Source: Halorarius halobius (GTDB taxonomy: Archaea; Halobacteriota; Halobacteria; Halobacteriales; Haloarculaceae). From it: 64,000 nucleotides of DNA. The notes beneath the pieces were generated by a model. It had not been told where the DNA came from, searched no databases, and saw nothing but the letters and a program-made list of their open reading frames with translations. The stretch spans positions 1,261,227 to 1,325,226 of the forward strand of contig NZ_CP101161.1 in NCBI RefSeq assembly GCF_024298865.1, in the 5' to 3' direction. The position numbers and the translations under genes were made by a program. Shown here in pieces: positions 1-7,511 of this stretch (within the stretch, counting starts at the first letter, position 1; each line of letters begins with the position of its first letter).

Positions 1-338
1 GAGCGGGCCTCGTACACGTCCGACTCCTTGCCGACGCCCAGCGGCGCACCGACGCCCTCCAGCGTGTCCCGCTCGGCGAACGTCCGAAGCGCGAGCGCGT
101 CGTACCCCTCGAACGTCAGCCGGAACCCCGTGTACTGGATGGTCTTGCGTTCGACCAGCTCCCGGCGCTCACAGCGGTCGAGCCGGTAGTCGACTTCGTC
201 GCCGTCGAGCCGCGAGAACTCCGGCAGTTTCCCCTCCGCGACCCACCGAGAGAACCGCATCCCCTGTTCGAGCCCCGACAGCAGATAGAAATCCTCGGGC
301 TCCAGTTCGGCCATCTGGCCGGCGACGTTCTGGACCAT
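1..338 (-). CDS. rio2: RIO2-type serine/threonine protein kinase (3' part outside window)
   Basis: The N-terminal 112 residues of a RIO2 kinase. The first ~90 residues form the winged-helix domain that precedes the kinase fold in RIO2 and is absent from RIO1. It is followed by the start of the nucleotide-binding loop, with GVGKESDVYEA visible at the window edge. In archaea RIO2 acts in late maturation of the small ribosomal subunit. The start is the ATG at 338, which gives the usual MVQNVAGQM opening. The rest of the gene, including the catalytic and metal-binding Asp residues, lies beyond base 1, so activity cannot be judged here. Confidence 0.9.
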   Translation of the reverse strand, partial: MVQNVAGQMAELEPEDFYLLSGLEQGMRFSRWVAEGKLPEFSRLDGDEVDYRLDRCERRELVERKTIQYTGFRLTFEGYDALALRTFAERDTLEGVGAPLGVGKESDVYEAR

Positions 339-452
339 ATCAACGAGTTGGCGCCCAGCGGCAAAAGCACACGCAACTCCCCTCGCTGTCGGACGCACGT
401 CAGCCGTACGTGCGACAATCGGTTGTCATAAACCTCCGGCCGCGATACGAAA

Positions 453-785
453 TCAGCAGCAGTCCGCGACGGTGACGCACCGCTGGTCGTCGTTACACGG
501 TTCGACGGTTCCCTCCAGCGCGCGGAGCCGGTCGGCGAACGCTCGTCCCGCCGCAGTCAGGCGATACGTCGTCTCGGGCGGGGTCGTCGCGTGCACCTCG
601 CGCTCGACGAACCCCCGACACCGGAGTTCGTCGAGCCGCGTCGACAGCACCTTCGGCGTGAGCCCCGGGAACGCCTGCTCGATGGCGTTGAACCCGCGTG
701 ACTCCTCGGCGAGCGCCAGCAGGACGTGGCTCGTCCACTTGCGCCCGAGCAGGTCGTGGATGCCGTGCCAGACGTGGTCGTCCAT
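453..785 (-). CDS. HxlR-family winged-helix regulator with cysteine-rich tail
   Basis: A 110-residue HxlR/MarR-like DNA-binding protein. WHGIHDLLGRKWTSHVLLAL and the following FPGLTPKVLSTRLDEL are typical of the HxlR wing-helix core. The ATG at 785 is chosen because an upstream extension would add a non-conserved tail; a TATA-like GACTTTTGGC at 807-816 sits the right distance away for a leaderless start. The last 14 residues contain four cysteines (C-x6-C-x6-CC), which HxlR proteins do not usually carry and which could sense thiols or metal. The gene is divergent from a nine-cysteine peptide gene at 900, with a TTTCC/GGAAA inverted repeat between them. Target and ligand are unknown. Confidence 0.85.
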   Translation of the reverse strand: MDDHVWHGIHDLLGRKWTSHVLLALAEESRGFNAIEQAFPGLTPKVLSTRLDELRCRGFVEREVHATTPPETTYRLTAAGRAFADRLRALEGTVEPCNDDQRCVTVADCC

Positions 786-826
786 ACCCGCCGATGGGGT
801 CGGCGAGCCAAAAGTCGCCCGCCGGC

Positions 827-840
827 TTTCCACGCGGAAA
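827..840. promoter_or_regulatory. TTTCC-ACGC-GGAAA inverted repeat, candidate HxlR operator
   Basis: A 5-bp perfect inverted repeat with a 4-base spacer in the 114-bp gap between the divergent HxlR gene (start 785) and the Cys-rich peptide gene (start 900). It lies just upstream of the TATA-like box of the HxlR gene. Dyad operators of this kind are usual for HxlR dimers. Assignment to this regulator is inferred from position only. Confidence 0.35.
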
Positions 841-899
841 CCCCCCGAGTCGGCGGCCACTGCGACGTACTTGTTCCTCGCGTCCCTACTCGTTCGTGT

Positions 900-1010
900 A
901 TGTCCTCTCAGGACTGCTGTTCCGACTGTATCGACGCGGAAGCGTTCGCCCGGGCGGTTCGCGCCGCCGCCGGCGGTGGCTGCTGCTGTTGTGAGCCCGG
1001 TTGCTGTTAG
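900..1010 (+). CDS. 36-residue cysteine-rich peptide
   Basis: A small open frame encoding a 36-residue peptide with nine cysteines: C6, C7, C10, a run C28-C31, and C35-C36. It has a short helix-like middle (AEAFARAVRAAA) and no membrane segment or signal. The arrangement suggests a thiolate metal-binding or Fe-S peptide, but it is not the CPxCG zinc-finger pattern common in small haloarchaeal proteins. It is divergent from an HxlR regulator that also ends in clustered cysteines, and convergent with the uspA/metal-exporter operon. The ATG at 900 has a weak TATA-like stretch (TACTTGTT) about 28 bases before it, compatible with a leaderless mRNA. I do not recognise the family; reality of the gene rests on coding bias, the cysteine pattern and context. 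Confidence 0.6.
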   Translation: MSSQDCCSDCIDAEAFARAVRAAAGGGCCCCEPGCC

Positions 1011-1018
1011 GCCGGGCG

Positions 1019-1459
1019 TCAGTCGCCGCCGGCGGTGACGGTCATCACCGGGGGGTCGGCCTCCCGGACGACCCGTTCGGCGACGCTCCCGACGAGGCGT
1101 CGGCGCAACCCTTCGCGCCCGTGGGTGCCCATCACCACGAGGTCTACCTCGTGGGCGTCGGCGGCCGCGAGTATCTCCTCGTCGGGGTCGCCCTCGCGGA
1201 GTTCGGTCGAGAGGTCCGCGTCGTAGTCGGCGGCCACCGCTTCGAGGTCCGAGAGCGCCTGCTCGGCCTCCGCTTCACCCACCTCGCGGAGCCCCTCGCG
1301 TACCTCGTTCTTCGAGACGGTCAGCCAACTCGTTCCGGTGTCGACGACGTAGAGGCCGTGGACGGTCGCGCCGTACGTCTCCGCGAGTCCGAGCGCGTGG
1401 CGGGCCGCCGCCAGCGCGTGGTCGCTTCCGTCGACGGGGACGAGGACGGCGTCGTACAT
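1019..1459 (-). CDS. UspA-family universal stress protein
   Basis: 146 residues covering a single Usp domain. It opens with MYDAVLVPVDGSDHA and ends with the ATP-binding signature G-x2-G-x9-G-S (GTHGREG...VGS), so it probably belongs to the nucleotide-binding UspA class. It starts two bases after the stop codon of the upstream putative metal exporter and is almost certainly co-transcribed with it. Haloarchaeal transporters are often paired with a Usp-domain protein that may modulate transport or stress response. The specific role is inferred from the operon only. Confidence 0.9.
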   Translation of the reverse strand: MYDAVLVPVDGSDHALAAARHALGLAETYGATVHGLYVVDTGTSWLTVSKNEVREGLREVGEAEAEQALSDLEAVAADYDADLSTELREGDPDEEILAAADAHEVDLVVMGTHGREGLRRRLVGSVAERVVREADPPVMTVTAGGD

Positions 1460-1461
1460 TC

Positions 1462-2742
1462 TCACACCCCGAACCCGAACCGGGCGAACGGCCAGAGATA
1501 GTACACCGAGACGCCGACGATGAGCGCGGGAATCGTCGTGTAGATGGTGGCGACGACGGCGGCCTTCATGTCGATGGCCATCAGCGGGAACAGCGCGTCG
1601 CCGTCCTGGCTGATGGCGTTGGCCGTCAGCGCGGAGAAGGGGATGGCCTCCGCCTCGGCGTAGAGGGTGGCGAACACGATGTGGGCCGCACAGCCGGGGA
1701 CGAGGCCGAGCGCGGCACCCGCAATCGGCGCGAGCACGCCCGCCTGGTTCGCGAGCATCCCGATGTCGACGCCGAGCAGGGCGATGCCGTACGAGTAGAC
1801 GAGGTAGCCGCCGACGACCCAGACGGTGACCATCGCGGTCTCCATGGCGGCGTGCTGGAACGTCTTGTACGCGCTGGCGAACGTGTCCGGAATCCGGCCG
1901 GTCGCGCCGTCGCCGATGTAGTGGCGGGCACCGAAGTAGAGGCCGAACGACAGCGTGGAGCCGACGAGGCCGGCGACCGTGAACAGGCCGTCGTAGGTGG
2001 CCGCGAGTTCCCACGCGGGTTCCTGGGCGCCCTTGGCCAGATACAGCACGCCGGCGACCAGCGCGCCCGCGGCGACCACCCACCAGAGGACGTGGAGCGC
2101 GTGGCTCGCCCGCTCCAGAAGCCGGGACCGGCGCGGGAGATACCACGGCGTGCTGGTGTGGTGGTCGTGGTGCCCGTGGTCGCGGCCGGCGGGGGCGTCG
2201 TACTCGGGGATGCTCGGCCCGCCGTCGGCGACGCTCGTGGTGGCGAAGCCGCCGTCGGTCATCGGCCGGCCGATGCGCTCGACGGCGTCGTCGACGCGGC
2301 CGACGCCGAGCCCCCAGAGGTCGATGGCGTAGCCGAACAGCACCGCGGAGACGAACGCCAGCCCGTAGGCGTACAGCGCCGCCTCGGGCGCGAGCGCGAG
2401 GATGACGAACGCCGAGTCGCCGGCAGTCGCCGCCAGCGCCGCGACGACCGTTCCGAAGCTGACGGTGCCGCGGATGTACAGCGGCATGGCGACGATGGCG
2501 CCGCCACAGCCCGGCGTCAGCCCGAGCAGGCCGCCGACGAGCGGCTGTGCGCGCTCGTGGTTCTTCAGCCAGGCGGTGAGCTTCCCGTCGAACCGGTACT
2601 GGACGAGGCTGAAAAGCAGGACCGTCACGGCGACGAACCCCGACACCTGCACGAACGCCTCGCGCCAGGAGCCGATGAGGATGTTGAGCGCCTCCTGGAC
2701 GGCGGGCCCGAACGTGCCCGGCGGGAGCTGGAGCGGAATCAT
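1462..2742 (-). CDS. Putative multi-pass heavy-metal exporter (ArsP_2/manganese-transporter-like)
   Basis: A 426-residue polytopic membrane protein with about ten hydrophobic segments in two similar halves. Each half has a Pro-Gly-Cys signature (GLTPGCGGAIVAMPLY near residue 83 and GLVPGCAAHIVFATLY near residue 345), the hallmark of the putative 10-TM heavy-metal exporter family. The loop joining the halves carries a histidine cluster (HGHHDHH), a likely metal-binding segment. It is followed at once by uspA. A 29-codon frame ends across its start codon (ATGA overlap), and a 20-bp palindrome lies about 140 bases upstream, suggesting metal-responsive control. The substrate (Mn2+ or another metal) cannot be decided from sequence. 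Confidence 0.8.
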   Translation of the reverse strand: MIPLQLPPGTFGPAVQEALNILIGSWREAFVQVSGFVAVTVLLFSLVQYRFDGKLTAWLKNHERAQPLVGGLLGLTPGCGGAIVAMPLYIRGTVSFGTVVAALAATAGDSAFVILALAPEAALYAYGLAFVSAVLFGYAIDLWGLGVGRVDDAVERIGRPMTDGGFATTSVADGGPSIPEYDAPAGRDHGHHDHHTSTPWYLPRRSRLLERASHALHVLWWVVAAGALVAGVLYLAKGAQEPAWELAATYDGLFTVAGLVGSTLSFGLYFGARHYIGDGATGRIPDTFASAYKTFQHAAMETAMVTVWVVGGYLVYSYGIALLGVDIGMLANQAGVLAPIAGAALGLVPGCAAHIVFATLYAEAEAIPFSALTANAISQDGDALFPLMAIDMKAAVVATIYTTIPALIVGVSVYYLWPFARFGFGV

Positions 2743-2828
2743 GGCTCGGTGGAGCGGGTGTGGCGCGGTCGGCGGTGCGGTTCGAGCCGGCCCGTACCGT
2801 CCGGTGGCACGGCCAGTAGCGTGGTCAT
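2739..2828 (-). CDS. Possible 29-residue leader peptide of the metal exporter operon
   Basis: An open frame of 29 codons starts at the ATG at 2828 and stops in a TGA that overlaps the exporter's ATG (ATGA). A TATA-like CTATTTACG at 2855-2863 would place the transcription start almost exactly on this ATG, as in leaderless haloarchaeal mRNAs. That makes it plausible that this frame is translated first and couples translation of the exporter. The peptide is Arg/Pro/His-rich, with no recognised domain. It may instead be untranslated leader. Confidence 0.35.
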   Translation of the reverse strand: MTTLLAVPPDGTGRLEPHRRPRHTRSTEP

Positions 2829-2854
2829 AGCTACCTGTGGGTGGTATGGCTAAA

Positions 2855-2863
2855 CGTAAATAG
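2855..2863 (-). promoter_or_regulatory. TATA-like box of the exporter/uspA operon
   Basis: CTATTTACG on the minus strand lies in a short AT-rich patch and is 27-35 bases before the ATG at 2828. It is the only good TATA candidate upstream of the exporter. The 2881-2900 palindrome sits about 20 bp further upstream. Confidence 0.5.
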
Positions 2864-2880
2864 ATTGCCTTCTAAGCAAA

Positions 2881-2900
2881 GGATTAGACTAGTCTAATCC
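2881..2900. promoter_or_regulatory. 20-bp perfect palindrome, candidate DtxR-family operator
   Basis: GGATTAGACTAGTCTAATCC reads identically on both strands. Its core TTAGACTAGTCTAA resembles the dyad bound by DtxR/IdeR-type metalloregulators (TTAGGTTAGCCTAA), differing at three positions. It lies just upstream of the TATA-like box of the putative metal exporter operon, fitting metal-dependent control by a DtxR/MntR/SirR-type protein encoded elsewhere. It is also only 73 bases past the stop of the esterase gene transcribed towards it. Confidence 0.6.
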
Positions 2901-2972
2901 TCTGGCGGACGCGGGCGACACTGGGTGGTTGGATACGCGCCGTGTCTGGTGATTTCGAGATACGACCCCGCC

Positions 2973-3896
2973 TCAAAACAGCGTCGCCGCGGCGTCGTCG
3001 AACGCCGCGTCGGCGGCGGCCACTTCGTCGGACAGCGAGAGGAAGCCGTGTGGCATCGCCGGGTAGTGGTGGTGCTGGACCGGCGTGCCCGCCCCCGAGA
3101 GCGCGTCGGCGTAGGCGGCTCCCTCGTCGCGCAGGGGGTCGAACCCCGCGGTCACCACCGTCGCGGGCGGCAGGTCGGCGTGGTCGGCCCGCAGGACGCG
3201 GGTGAACGGACTGTGTTCGTCGACGGGCGACCGGAGATACAGGTCCCAGTAGTGGTCCAGCGCGCCCCGCGTGAGCAGGGGGCCGTCGCCGTTCTCGGCG
3301 TACGAGGCACGCGAGAAATCGCGGTCCGTAATCGGGTAACAGAGCAGTTGGTGGTCCGGTGGTCGGCGGTCGAACTTCCGGCAGTACAGCGCCGTCGCGG
3401 CCGCGAGGTTGCCGCCCGCGCTGGTGCCGGCGACGGCCACCCGGTCGGGGTCGCCGCCGAACGCCCCCGCGTGCTCGCGGAGCCACTCGTAGGCCGCCAC
3501 GCAGTCCTCCAGGCCGGCGGGGAACGGGTGTTCGGGCGCGAGCCGGTAGTCGACGGCGGCGACCACGGCGGGGGTGCGGGCGGCCAGTTCCCGGCAGACG
3601 TCCTCGACGGAGTCGAGCGTGCCGAGCGCCCAGTTGCCGCCGTGATAGAAGGCGACGACCGGCAGTTCGCCGTCCGCCTCGGGACGGACGACCCGGAGCG
3701 GCATCTCCCCGGCGGGGCCGTCGACCGCGAGGTCGCGGACGTAGTCGACGGGGGTCGTGCGGTCGGCGCCGAACAGTTCGTCCTCGAGCCGTCGGGCGCT
3801 CTCGACCGAGAGTGCGTGCCACTCGGGGAGTCCCTGGGCCTCGAACGCGCGGACGATTTCGGCGGCCTCGGGGTCCAGTTCGTCGGCGCGGTCCAT
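2973..3896 (-). CDS. Alpha/beta hydrolase, hormone-sensitive-lipase family esterase
   Basis: 307 residues, normal for HSL-family (type IV) carboxylesterases. The oxyanion-hole motif HGG is at 85-87, the nucleophile is S159 in GTSAGG, and the likely acid and base are D253 (GFDPLRDEG) and H283 (MPHGF). No signal peptide, so it should act in the cytoplasm on short-chain acyl esters; the natural substrate is unknown. It is transcribed alone towards the metal exporter, with a short gap to the divergent gene at 3980. Confidence 0.9.
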   Translation of the reverse strand: MDRADELDPEAAEIVRAFEAQGLPEWHALSVESARRLEDELFGADRTTPVDYVRDLAVDGPAGEMPLRVVRPEADGELPVVAFYHGGNWALGTLDSVEDVCRELAARTPAVVAAVDYRLAPEHPFPAGLEDCVAAYEWLREHAGAFGGDPDRVAVAGTSAGGNLAAATALYCRKFDRRPPDHQLLCYPITDRDFSRASYAENGDGPLLTRGALDHYWDLYLRSPVDEHSPFTRVLRADHADLPPATVVTAGFDPLRDEGAAYADALSGAGTPVQHHHYPAMPHGFLSLSDEVAAADAAFDDAAATLF

Positions 3897-3979
3897 GCGG
3901 CGTGGTTCGGCCGGGGGGAGGGTGAAGGTTGCCGTGTCGGTGGAGGGGCTTTTTTCGGCCGGAGTGAATACGACGGCTC

Positions 3980-4180
3980 ATGGGCGAGGACCGGACGCGC
4001 TGGGAGTACGAGACGCTTCGGCCGCCACGGGGGTCGACGAAGAAGGAGGCGGTCGACCCGAAAGAGGCACTCAACGAACTCGGGGGTGACGGGTGGGAGC
4101 TCGTGACCACCGTCGAGTACGTCGGCGGGGGGACGAAGTATCTCGTGTTGAAGCGACCGGTGGAGGGTGAGGAGGCGTGA
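3980..4180 (+). CDS. DUF4177-type small protein
   Basis: A 66-residue protein beginning MGEDRTRWEYETLRPP and containing LNELGGDGWELVTTVEYVGG, the pattern of the DUF4177 family (small proteins with a WE-tyrosine start and a GWEL motif). Function is unknown in the family. Its last codon and stop overlap the GTG of the downstream membrane protein by four bases, so the two are translationally coupled and may act together. Confidence 0.8.
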   Translation: MGEDRTRWEYETLRPPRGSTKKEAVDPKEALNELGGDGWELVTTVEYVGGGTKYLVLKRPVEGEEA

Positions 4181-5250
4181 GCGTCGAACCCGACACGGAC
4201 ATCGACGCCGACGCCGACTCCGATACGGACATCGACGCCGACGCGGACGAGGAGATAAGCACCGCGAACACGATGCGGGAGCGGGCCGACGAGAGCCGCA
4301 TCAAGCTCTGGATAATGCTGACGGCGAACCGGCTGGTCATCACCGCGGGGCTGGCCGTCGGCGTGTTCGCGGCGTTTCTCGCGGTCGGCATCCTCGTGCC
4401 GGACGTACCCCAGAACCTCGCGAACGGCGACACGAAGGAGACGATGTTCTCCACGTTGCTGGGGGCCATCATCACCGGCACCACGCTCGTGTTGACCATC
4501 AGTCAGCTCGTCATCTCACAGGAGAACGGGCCGCTCGGCGACCAGCACGAGCGGATGAGCAACACGATGGATTTCCGCGACTACACCTCCAACATGTTCG
4601 GCGGTCCCTCGCCGGTCGACCCGTCGGCGTTCCTCCGGCGCATCGTCGAGATGTCGGAGCGGCGGGCGGAGGCCGTCCGCGACTCGGTTTCGGGGAGCGA
4701 CAACCAGCAACTCCGCGAGGAGGTCGACGAGTTCACCGACAGCCTCACCGGCAACGCCGACGAGGTGCGGGACGAACTCGACGGCGGGACGTTCGGCGAG
4801 TACGACGTGTTGCGGGCCGCGCTGGACTTCAACTACGGCTGGAAGATATTCCAGGTCGAGCGACTGAAACACGAGTACGCCGACGAGATGAGCGAGGACA
4901 CCGACACCCTGCTCAGTGACCTCAAGACCGCGCTGTCGATGTTCGGCCCCGCCCGCGAGCACATCAAGACGCTGTACTTCCAGTGGGCGCTCATCGACCT
5001 CTCGCAACTCATCCTCTATGCGGCGGTGCCGGCGCTCGTCGTCGCCGGCGGGATGCTCGCGTTCTTCGGCTCCGGCCCGGTTCCCGGGACCACGTTCGGA
5101 CTCACGAACACGCTGTGGCTCGTGTCGGTCACCTTCACCGTCTGTCTGCTCCCGTTCCTGCTTCTGGTGGCGTACATCGCGCGCATCGCCACCGTGGCGA
5201 AGCGGACGCTCGCCATCGGTCCGCTCATCCTCCGTGGCTCACAGCGGTAG
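4177..5250 (+). CDS. Haloarchaeal four-helix membrane protein of unknown function
   Basis: 357 residues, starting at a GTG that overlaps the previous stop. The first ~28 residues are an Asp-Ala low-complexity tail (DTDIDADADSD repeats) encoded by an imperfect DNA duplication at 4190-4250. Two membrane segments lie at about 45-67 and 90-112, then a ~150-residue soluble, partly coiled acidic region, and two more membrane segments at about 275-300 and 310-335. The segment order resembles DUF2254-type integral membrane proteins, but I cannot assign it firmly. Coupled to the DUF4177 gene. Confidence 0.75.
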   Translation: MSVEPDTDIDADADSDTDIDADADEEISTANTMRERADESRIKLWIMLTANRLVITAGLAVGVFAAFLAVGILVPDVPQNLANGDTKETMFSTLLGAIITGTTLVLTISQLVISQENGPLGDQHERMSNTMDFRDYTSNMFGGPSPVDPSAFLRRIVEMSERRAEAVRDSVSGSDNQQLREEVDEFTDSLTGNADEVRDELDGGTFGEYDVLRAALDFNYGWKIFQVERLKHEYADEMSEDTDTLLSDLKTALSMFGPAREHIKTLYFQWALIDLSQLILYAAVPALVVAGGMLAFFGSGPVPGTTFGLTNTLWLVSVTFTVCLLPFLLLVAYIARIATVAKRTLAIGPLILRGSQR

Positions 5251-5339
5251 CCGGTACGCCCGGCTTACCGGCGGCCGATGCCGGTCACTCTGGCGACAAC
5301 CGGCGCATAGTAATGCCGGCGCGCGCTCCACCGCCCCGC

Positions 5340-5765
5340 ATGAACTTCGACGAGTTCATCGGCGCGGTCCAGCACCGGCTCGAACTCCCGGGCACCGGCG
5401 AGGCGGTCCGCGCGACCCGCGCCACGCTGTCGACGCTCGGCCAGCGCATCCCGGCGGGCAACGCCGCCGACCTCGCCGCCTCCCTCCCGATGGAGGTGAA
5501 GTGGTATCTCACGGACGGCGTCGACGAACACGGCCAGCGGTTCGACTGGCGCGAGTTCGTCGACCGGGTCAGCGACATCGAGGGGAGCGAGCCGACGGAC
5601 GCAGCCTACCACGCCCAGGTCGTCGTGGACCTGGTGAGCGAGGTCGTTCCCGACTCGGACTTCCGACAGCTCCGGGACCAGCTCCCCGAGAGCGAGGACG
5701 ACGAGAACTGGCGGAAACTGTTCGCCGTGGTCGATGCCGGCGGCTGGCAGGAACACGAGCGGTGA
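5340..5765 (+). CDS. DUF2267 family protein
   Basis: 141 residues with the DUF2267 layout: an opening MNFDEFIGAVQHRLEL, a repeated helical half, PMEVKWYLTDG and FVDRVSDIEG. Members are small soluble helical proteins of unknown function, widespread in haloarchaea and actinobacteria. The ATG at 5340 follows a short AT-containing stretch. No operon partner: the upstream gene ends 89 bases away and the next gene is on the other strand. Confidence 0.85.
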   Translation: MNFDEFIGAVQHRLELPGTGEAVRATRATLSTLGQRIPAGNAADLAASLPMEVKWYLTDGVDEHGQRFDWREFVDRVSDIEGSEPTDAAYHAQVVVDLVSEVVPDSDFRQLRDQLPESEDDENWRKLFAVVDAGGWQEHER

Positions 5766-5791
5766 GGCGCTGACGCGGGTGGGACCGCCGC

Positions 5792-6433
5792 TTACAGGAG
5801 GTCGTCGACGAGCGCCCGGACCGCGGCCGTCTCCGCGTCGTTGATGGCGTGACCGAGGTCGTCGTACCTCCGGTCGGTCACGGCCGCGCCGCCGGCCGCG
5901 AGCACGTCGGCGCTGGCGTCGGCCCGTTCGGGGTCGAACGCCGGGTCGTCGCGGCCCCACCCGAGAAACGCAGGCGTCCCGTCGAGCGAGCCGTCGACGG
6001 TCCGGGCGGCGACGTCGGACCCGAGCAGACCGCCCGCGAGCATCGCCACGCCGCCGTACCGGCGCGGGCGACGCACCGCGACCTCGCCCGCGAGCGTCGC
6101 GCCCTGTGAGAACCCGAACAGCAGCGTCCGCTCGGGGGGGACGCCCGCCTCGCGGGCGGTATCGAGCGCCCGCTCGACGGCGTCGACGGCCGACGAGAGC
6201 CATGGCTCGTTGCGAGCGAGGTCGTTCTCCGGCGCCCACGGGAACCAGCGTCGCCCCTCGGCTTCGGGTGCGAGATGCAGGAGGCCGTGGGCGTGGAACT
6301 CGTCGGCCAGCCGCAGGAGGTTCGAGGCGGAGTCCCCGCGGCCGTGCAGGAGGACGACGGCCGCCTCCGCGGCGGCCGGCGGCGCGCCACCGGTCAAGAG
6401 GTCACCGTCGGCGTGGGGGTCGTCGGGCGTCAC
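5792..6433 (-). CDS. Phospholipase/carboxylesterase-family hydrolase (MhqD-like)
   Basis: 213 residues with an alpha/beta-hydrolase fold of the Abhydrolase_2 type. HGRGD lies at 30-34, the nucleophile is S109 in GFSQG, the acid is at GRDDPAFD (about 160-167) and the base is H195 in LGHAI. The start is the GTG at 6433, which overlaps the TGA of the upstream ring-cleaving dioxygenase gene (GTGA), so the two form a coupled operon. The same pairing is known from the Bacillus mhqNOD quinone-detoxification operon, where MhqO is the dioxygenase and MhqD the hydrolase. That role is inferred here from pairing. Confidence 0.88.
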   Translation of the reverse strand: MTPDDPHADGDLLTGGAPPAAAEAAVVLLHGRGDSASNLLRLADEFHAHGLLHLAPEAEGRRWFPWAPENDLARNEPWLSSAVDAVERALDTAREAGVPPERTLLFGFSQGATLAGEVAVRRPRRYGGVAMLAGGLLGSDVAARTVDGSLDGTPAFLGWGRDDPAFDPERADASADVLAAGGAAVTDRRYDDLGHAINDAETAAVRALVDDLL

Positions 6434-7350
6434 GGGTCGAGCGGGGGGAGCTGTGGCCGTATCATCTCGCGGTCCGGCTCGAACTGCGGCGGGAGGTACA
6501 GGCGCTCGCCCAGCGCGTCGAGCGGTTCGACAGCGGCCACACCTGGCGATTCCGTCGCCAGTTCGAACAGGATGCCGCCCGGTTCGCGGACGTACAGCGA
6601 GTGGAAGAACTGGCGGTCCTTCACCCGCGAGACGTCGTAGCCGCGCTCGGCGAACAGCTCGCGCCACTCGTGGAGTTCGTCGACGCTCGCGGCACGGACC
6701 GCGACGTGGTGGACGGAGCCGGCCCCTTCCCGGCCGAACGGGGCCTCGCGGTCCAGCAGGTCGACGACCGTCGCGTGGTCGCCGGGCGCGCGGTAGCGCA
6801 CCCGGTCGCCGGCCTGGGCTTCGAGGTCGAACCCCAGCGTCTCAAGCAGACCCGCCGTCTGAAACGGGTCGACCGAGAGCACCGAGACGCCGTGGATGCC
6901 TCGAATCGCGTACTCGGCCGGTACCGGCCCCTCGTCCCACGGGTCGACGGGCGCGTCCGTCCCGACGAGTTCGAGGCGCGTGCCGTCGGGGTCCGAGAAC
7001 CGGAGGAGGGCGTCGCCGAACCGCTCGTCGCGTTCGACGGCGACGCCCCGCTCCGAGAGGCGGTCCTCCCAGTAGTCGAGGCTCCTCGGCGGCACGGCAA
7101 GCGCCGTCGCCGCTACCTGCGGGCGGCCGACGCGGCCGTCGACCTCGTCGGGGTACGGGAAGAACGTGAGCACGGTGCCGGGGTCGCCGTGCTCGTTTCC
7201 GTAGTAGAGGTGGTAGGTGAACTTGTCCTCGAAGTTCACGGTCCGCTTGACACAGCGCAAGCCGAGCGTCTCCGTGTAGAGCCGGTGGACTGCGGCCGCG
7301 TCGCGGACGACGACCGAGACGTGGTGGATGCCGGGTGTGTCGGTGAGCAA
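6430..7350 (-). CDS. Ring-cleaving dioxygenase of the glyoxalase (VOC) superfamily, MhqO-like
   Basis: 306 residues forming two VOC domains (about 5-135 and 150-280). Metal-ligand candidates are the histidines in GIHHVSVVV near residue 8, the glutamate in TRLELVG near residue 126, the histidines in GSVHHVAVR near residue 215 and the glutamate in GILFELATESPG near residue 268. This is the layout of extradiol-type MhqO/YfiE proteins acting on catechols or hydroquinones. It is the first gene of a two-gene operon with an MhqD-like hydrolase. The ATG at 7350 gives the conserved LTDTPGIHHVSVV opening. Confidence 0.88.
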   Translation of the reverse strand: MLTDTPGIHHVSVVVRDAAAVHRLYTETLGLRCVKRTVNFEDKFTYHLYYGNEHGDPGTVLTFFPYPDEVDGRVGRPQVAATALAVPPRSLDYWEDRLSERGVAVERDERFGDALLRFSDPDGTRLELVGTDAPVDPWDEGPVPAEYAIRGIHGVSVLSVDPFQTAGLLETLGFDLEAQAGDRVRYRAPGDHATVVDLLDREAPFGREGAGSVHHVAVRAASVDELHEWRELFAERGYDVSRVKDRQFFHSLYVREPGGILFELATESPGVAAVEPLDALGERLYLPPQFEPDREMIRPQLPPLDP

Positions 7351-7440
7351 CAGCCGTGTTCGGCTCCGGAGCGGCTTAAACGCTCGCTGACGCCCGTCTC
7401 ACCCGGTGGCGCGCGTGTCCCGTGCTCGCCGCTGGGTGGG

Positions 7441-7466
7441 ATTTCGTATCGCGACATCGGGTTTAT
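7441..7466 (+). promoter_or_regulatory. Promoter element upstream of kynureninase (TATCGCGACAT ... GTTTAT)
   Basis: The GC-centred near-palindrome TATCGCGACA is followed nine bases later by a TATA-like GTTTAT. The element ends 45 bases before the kynureninase ATG. The same combination recurs upstream of the DJ-1/PfpI gene (8862-8887) and in opposite orientation at 9601-9627, so it is likely a shared regulator and promoter site. Confidence 0.5.
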
Positions 7467-7511
7467 CGTCGCTTCCGGCCCCTCTTTGGGGCTGGCCGCC
7501 CGACCGGCGGT

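Noticed and set aside
1681..2853. 390-codon open frame antisense to the metal exporter
   Set aside because: Product is low-complexity Arg/Gly/Asp/Val-rich sequence typical of antisense frames in GC-rich DNA; the minus-strand exporter has clear motifs.
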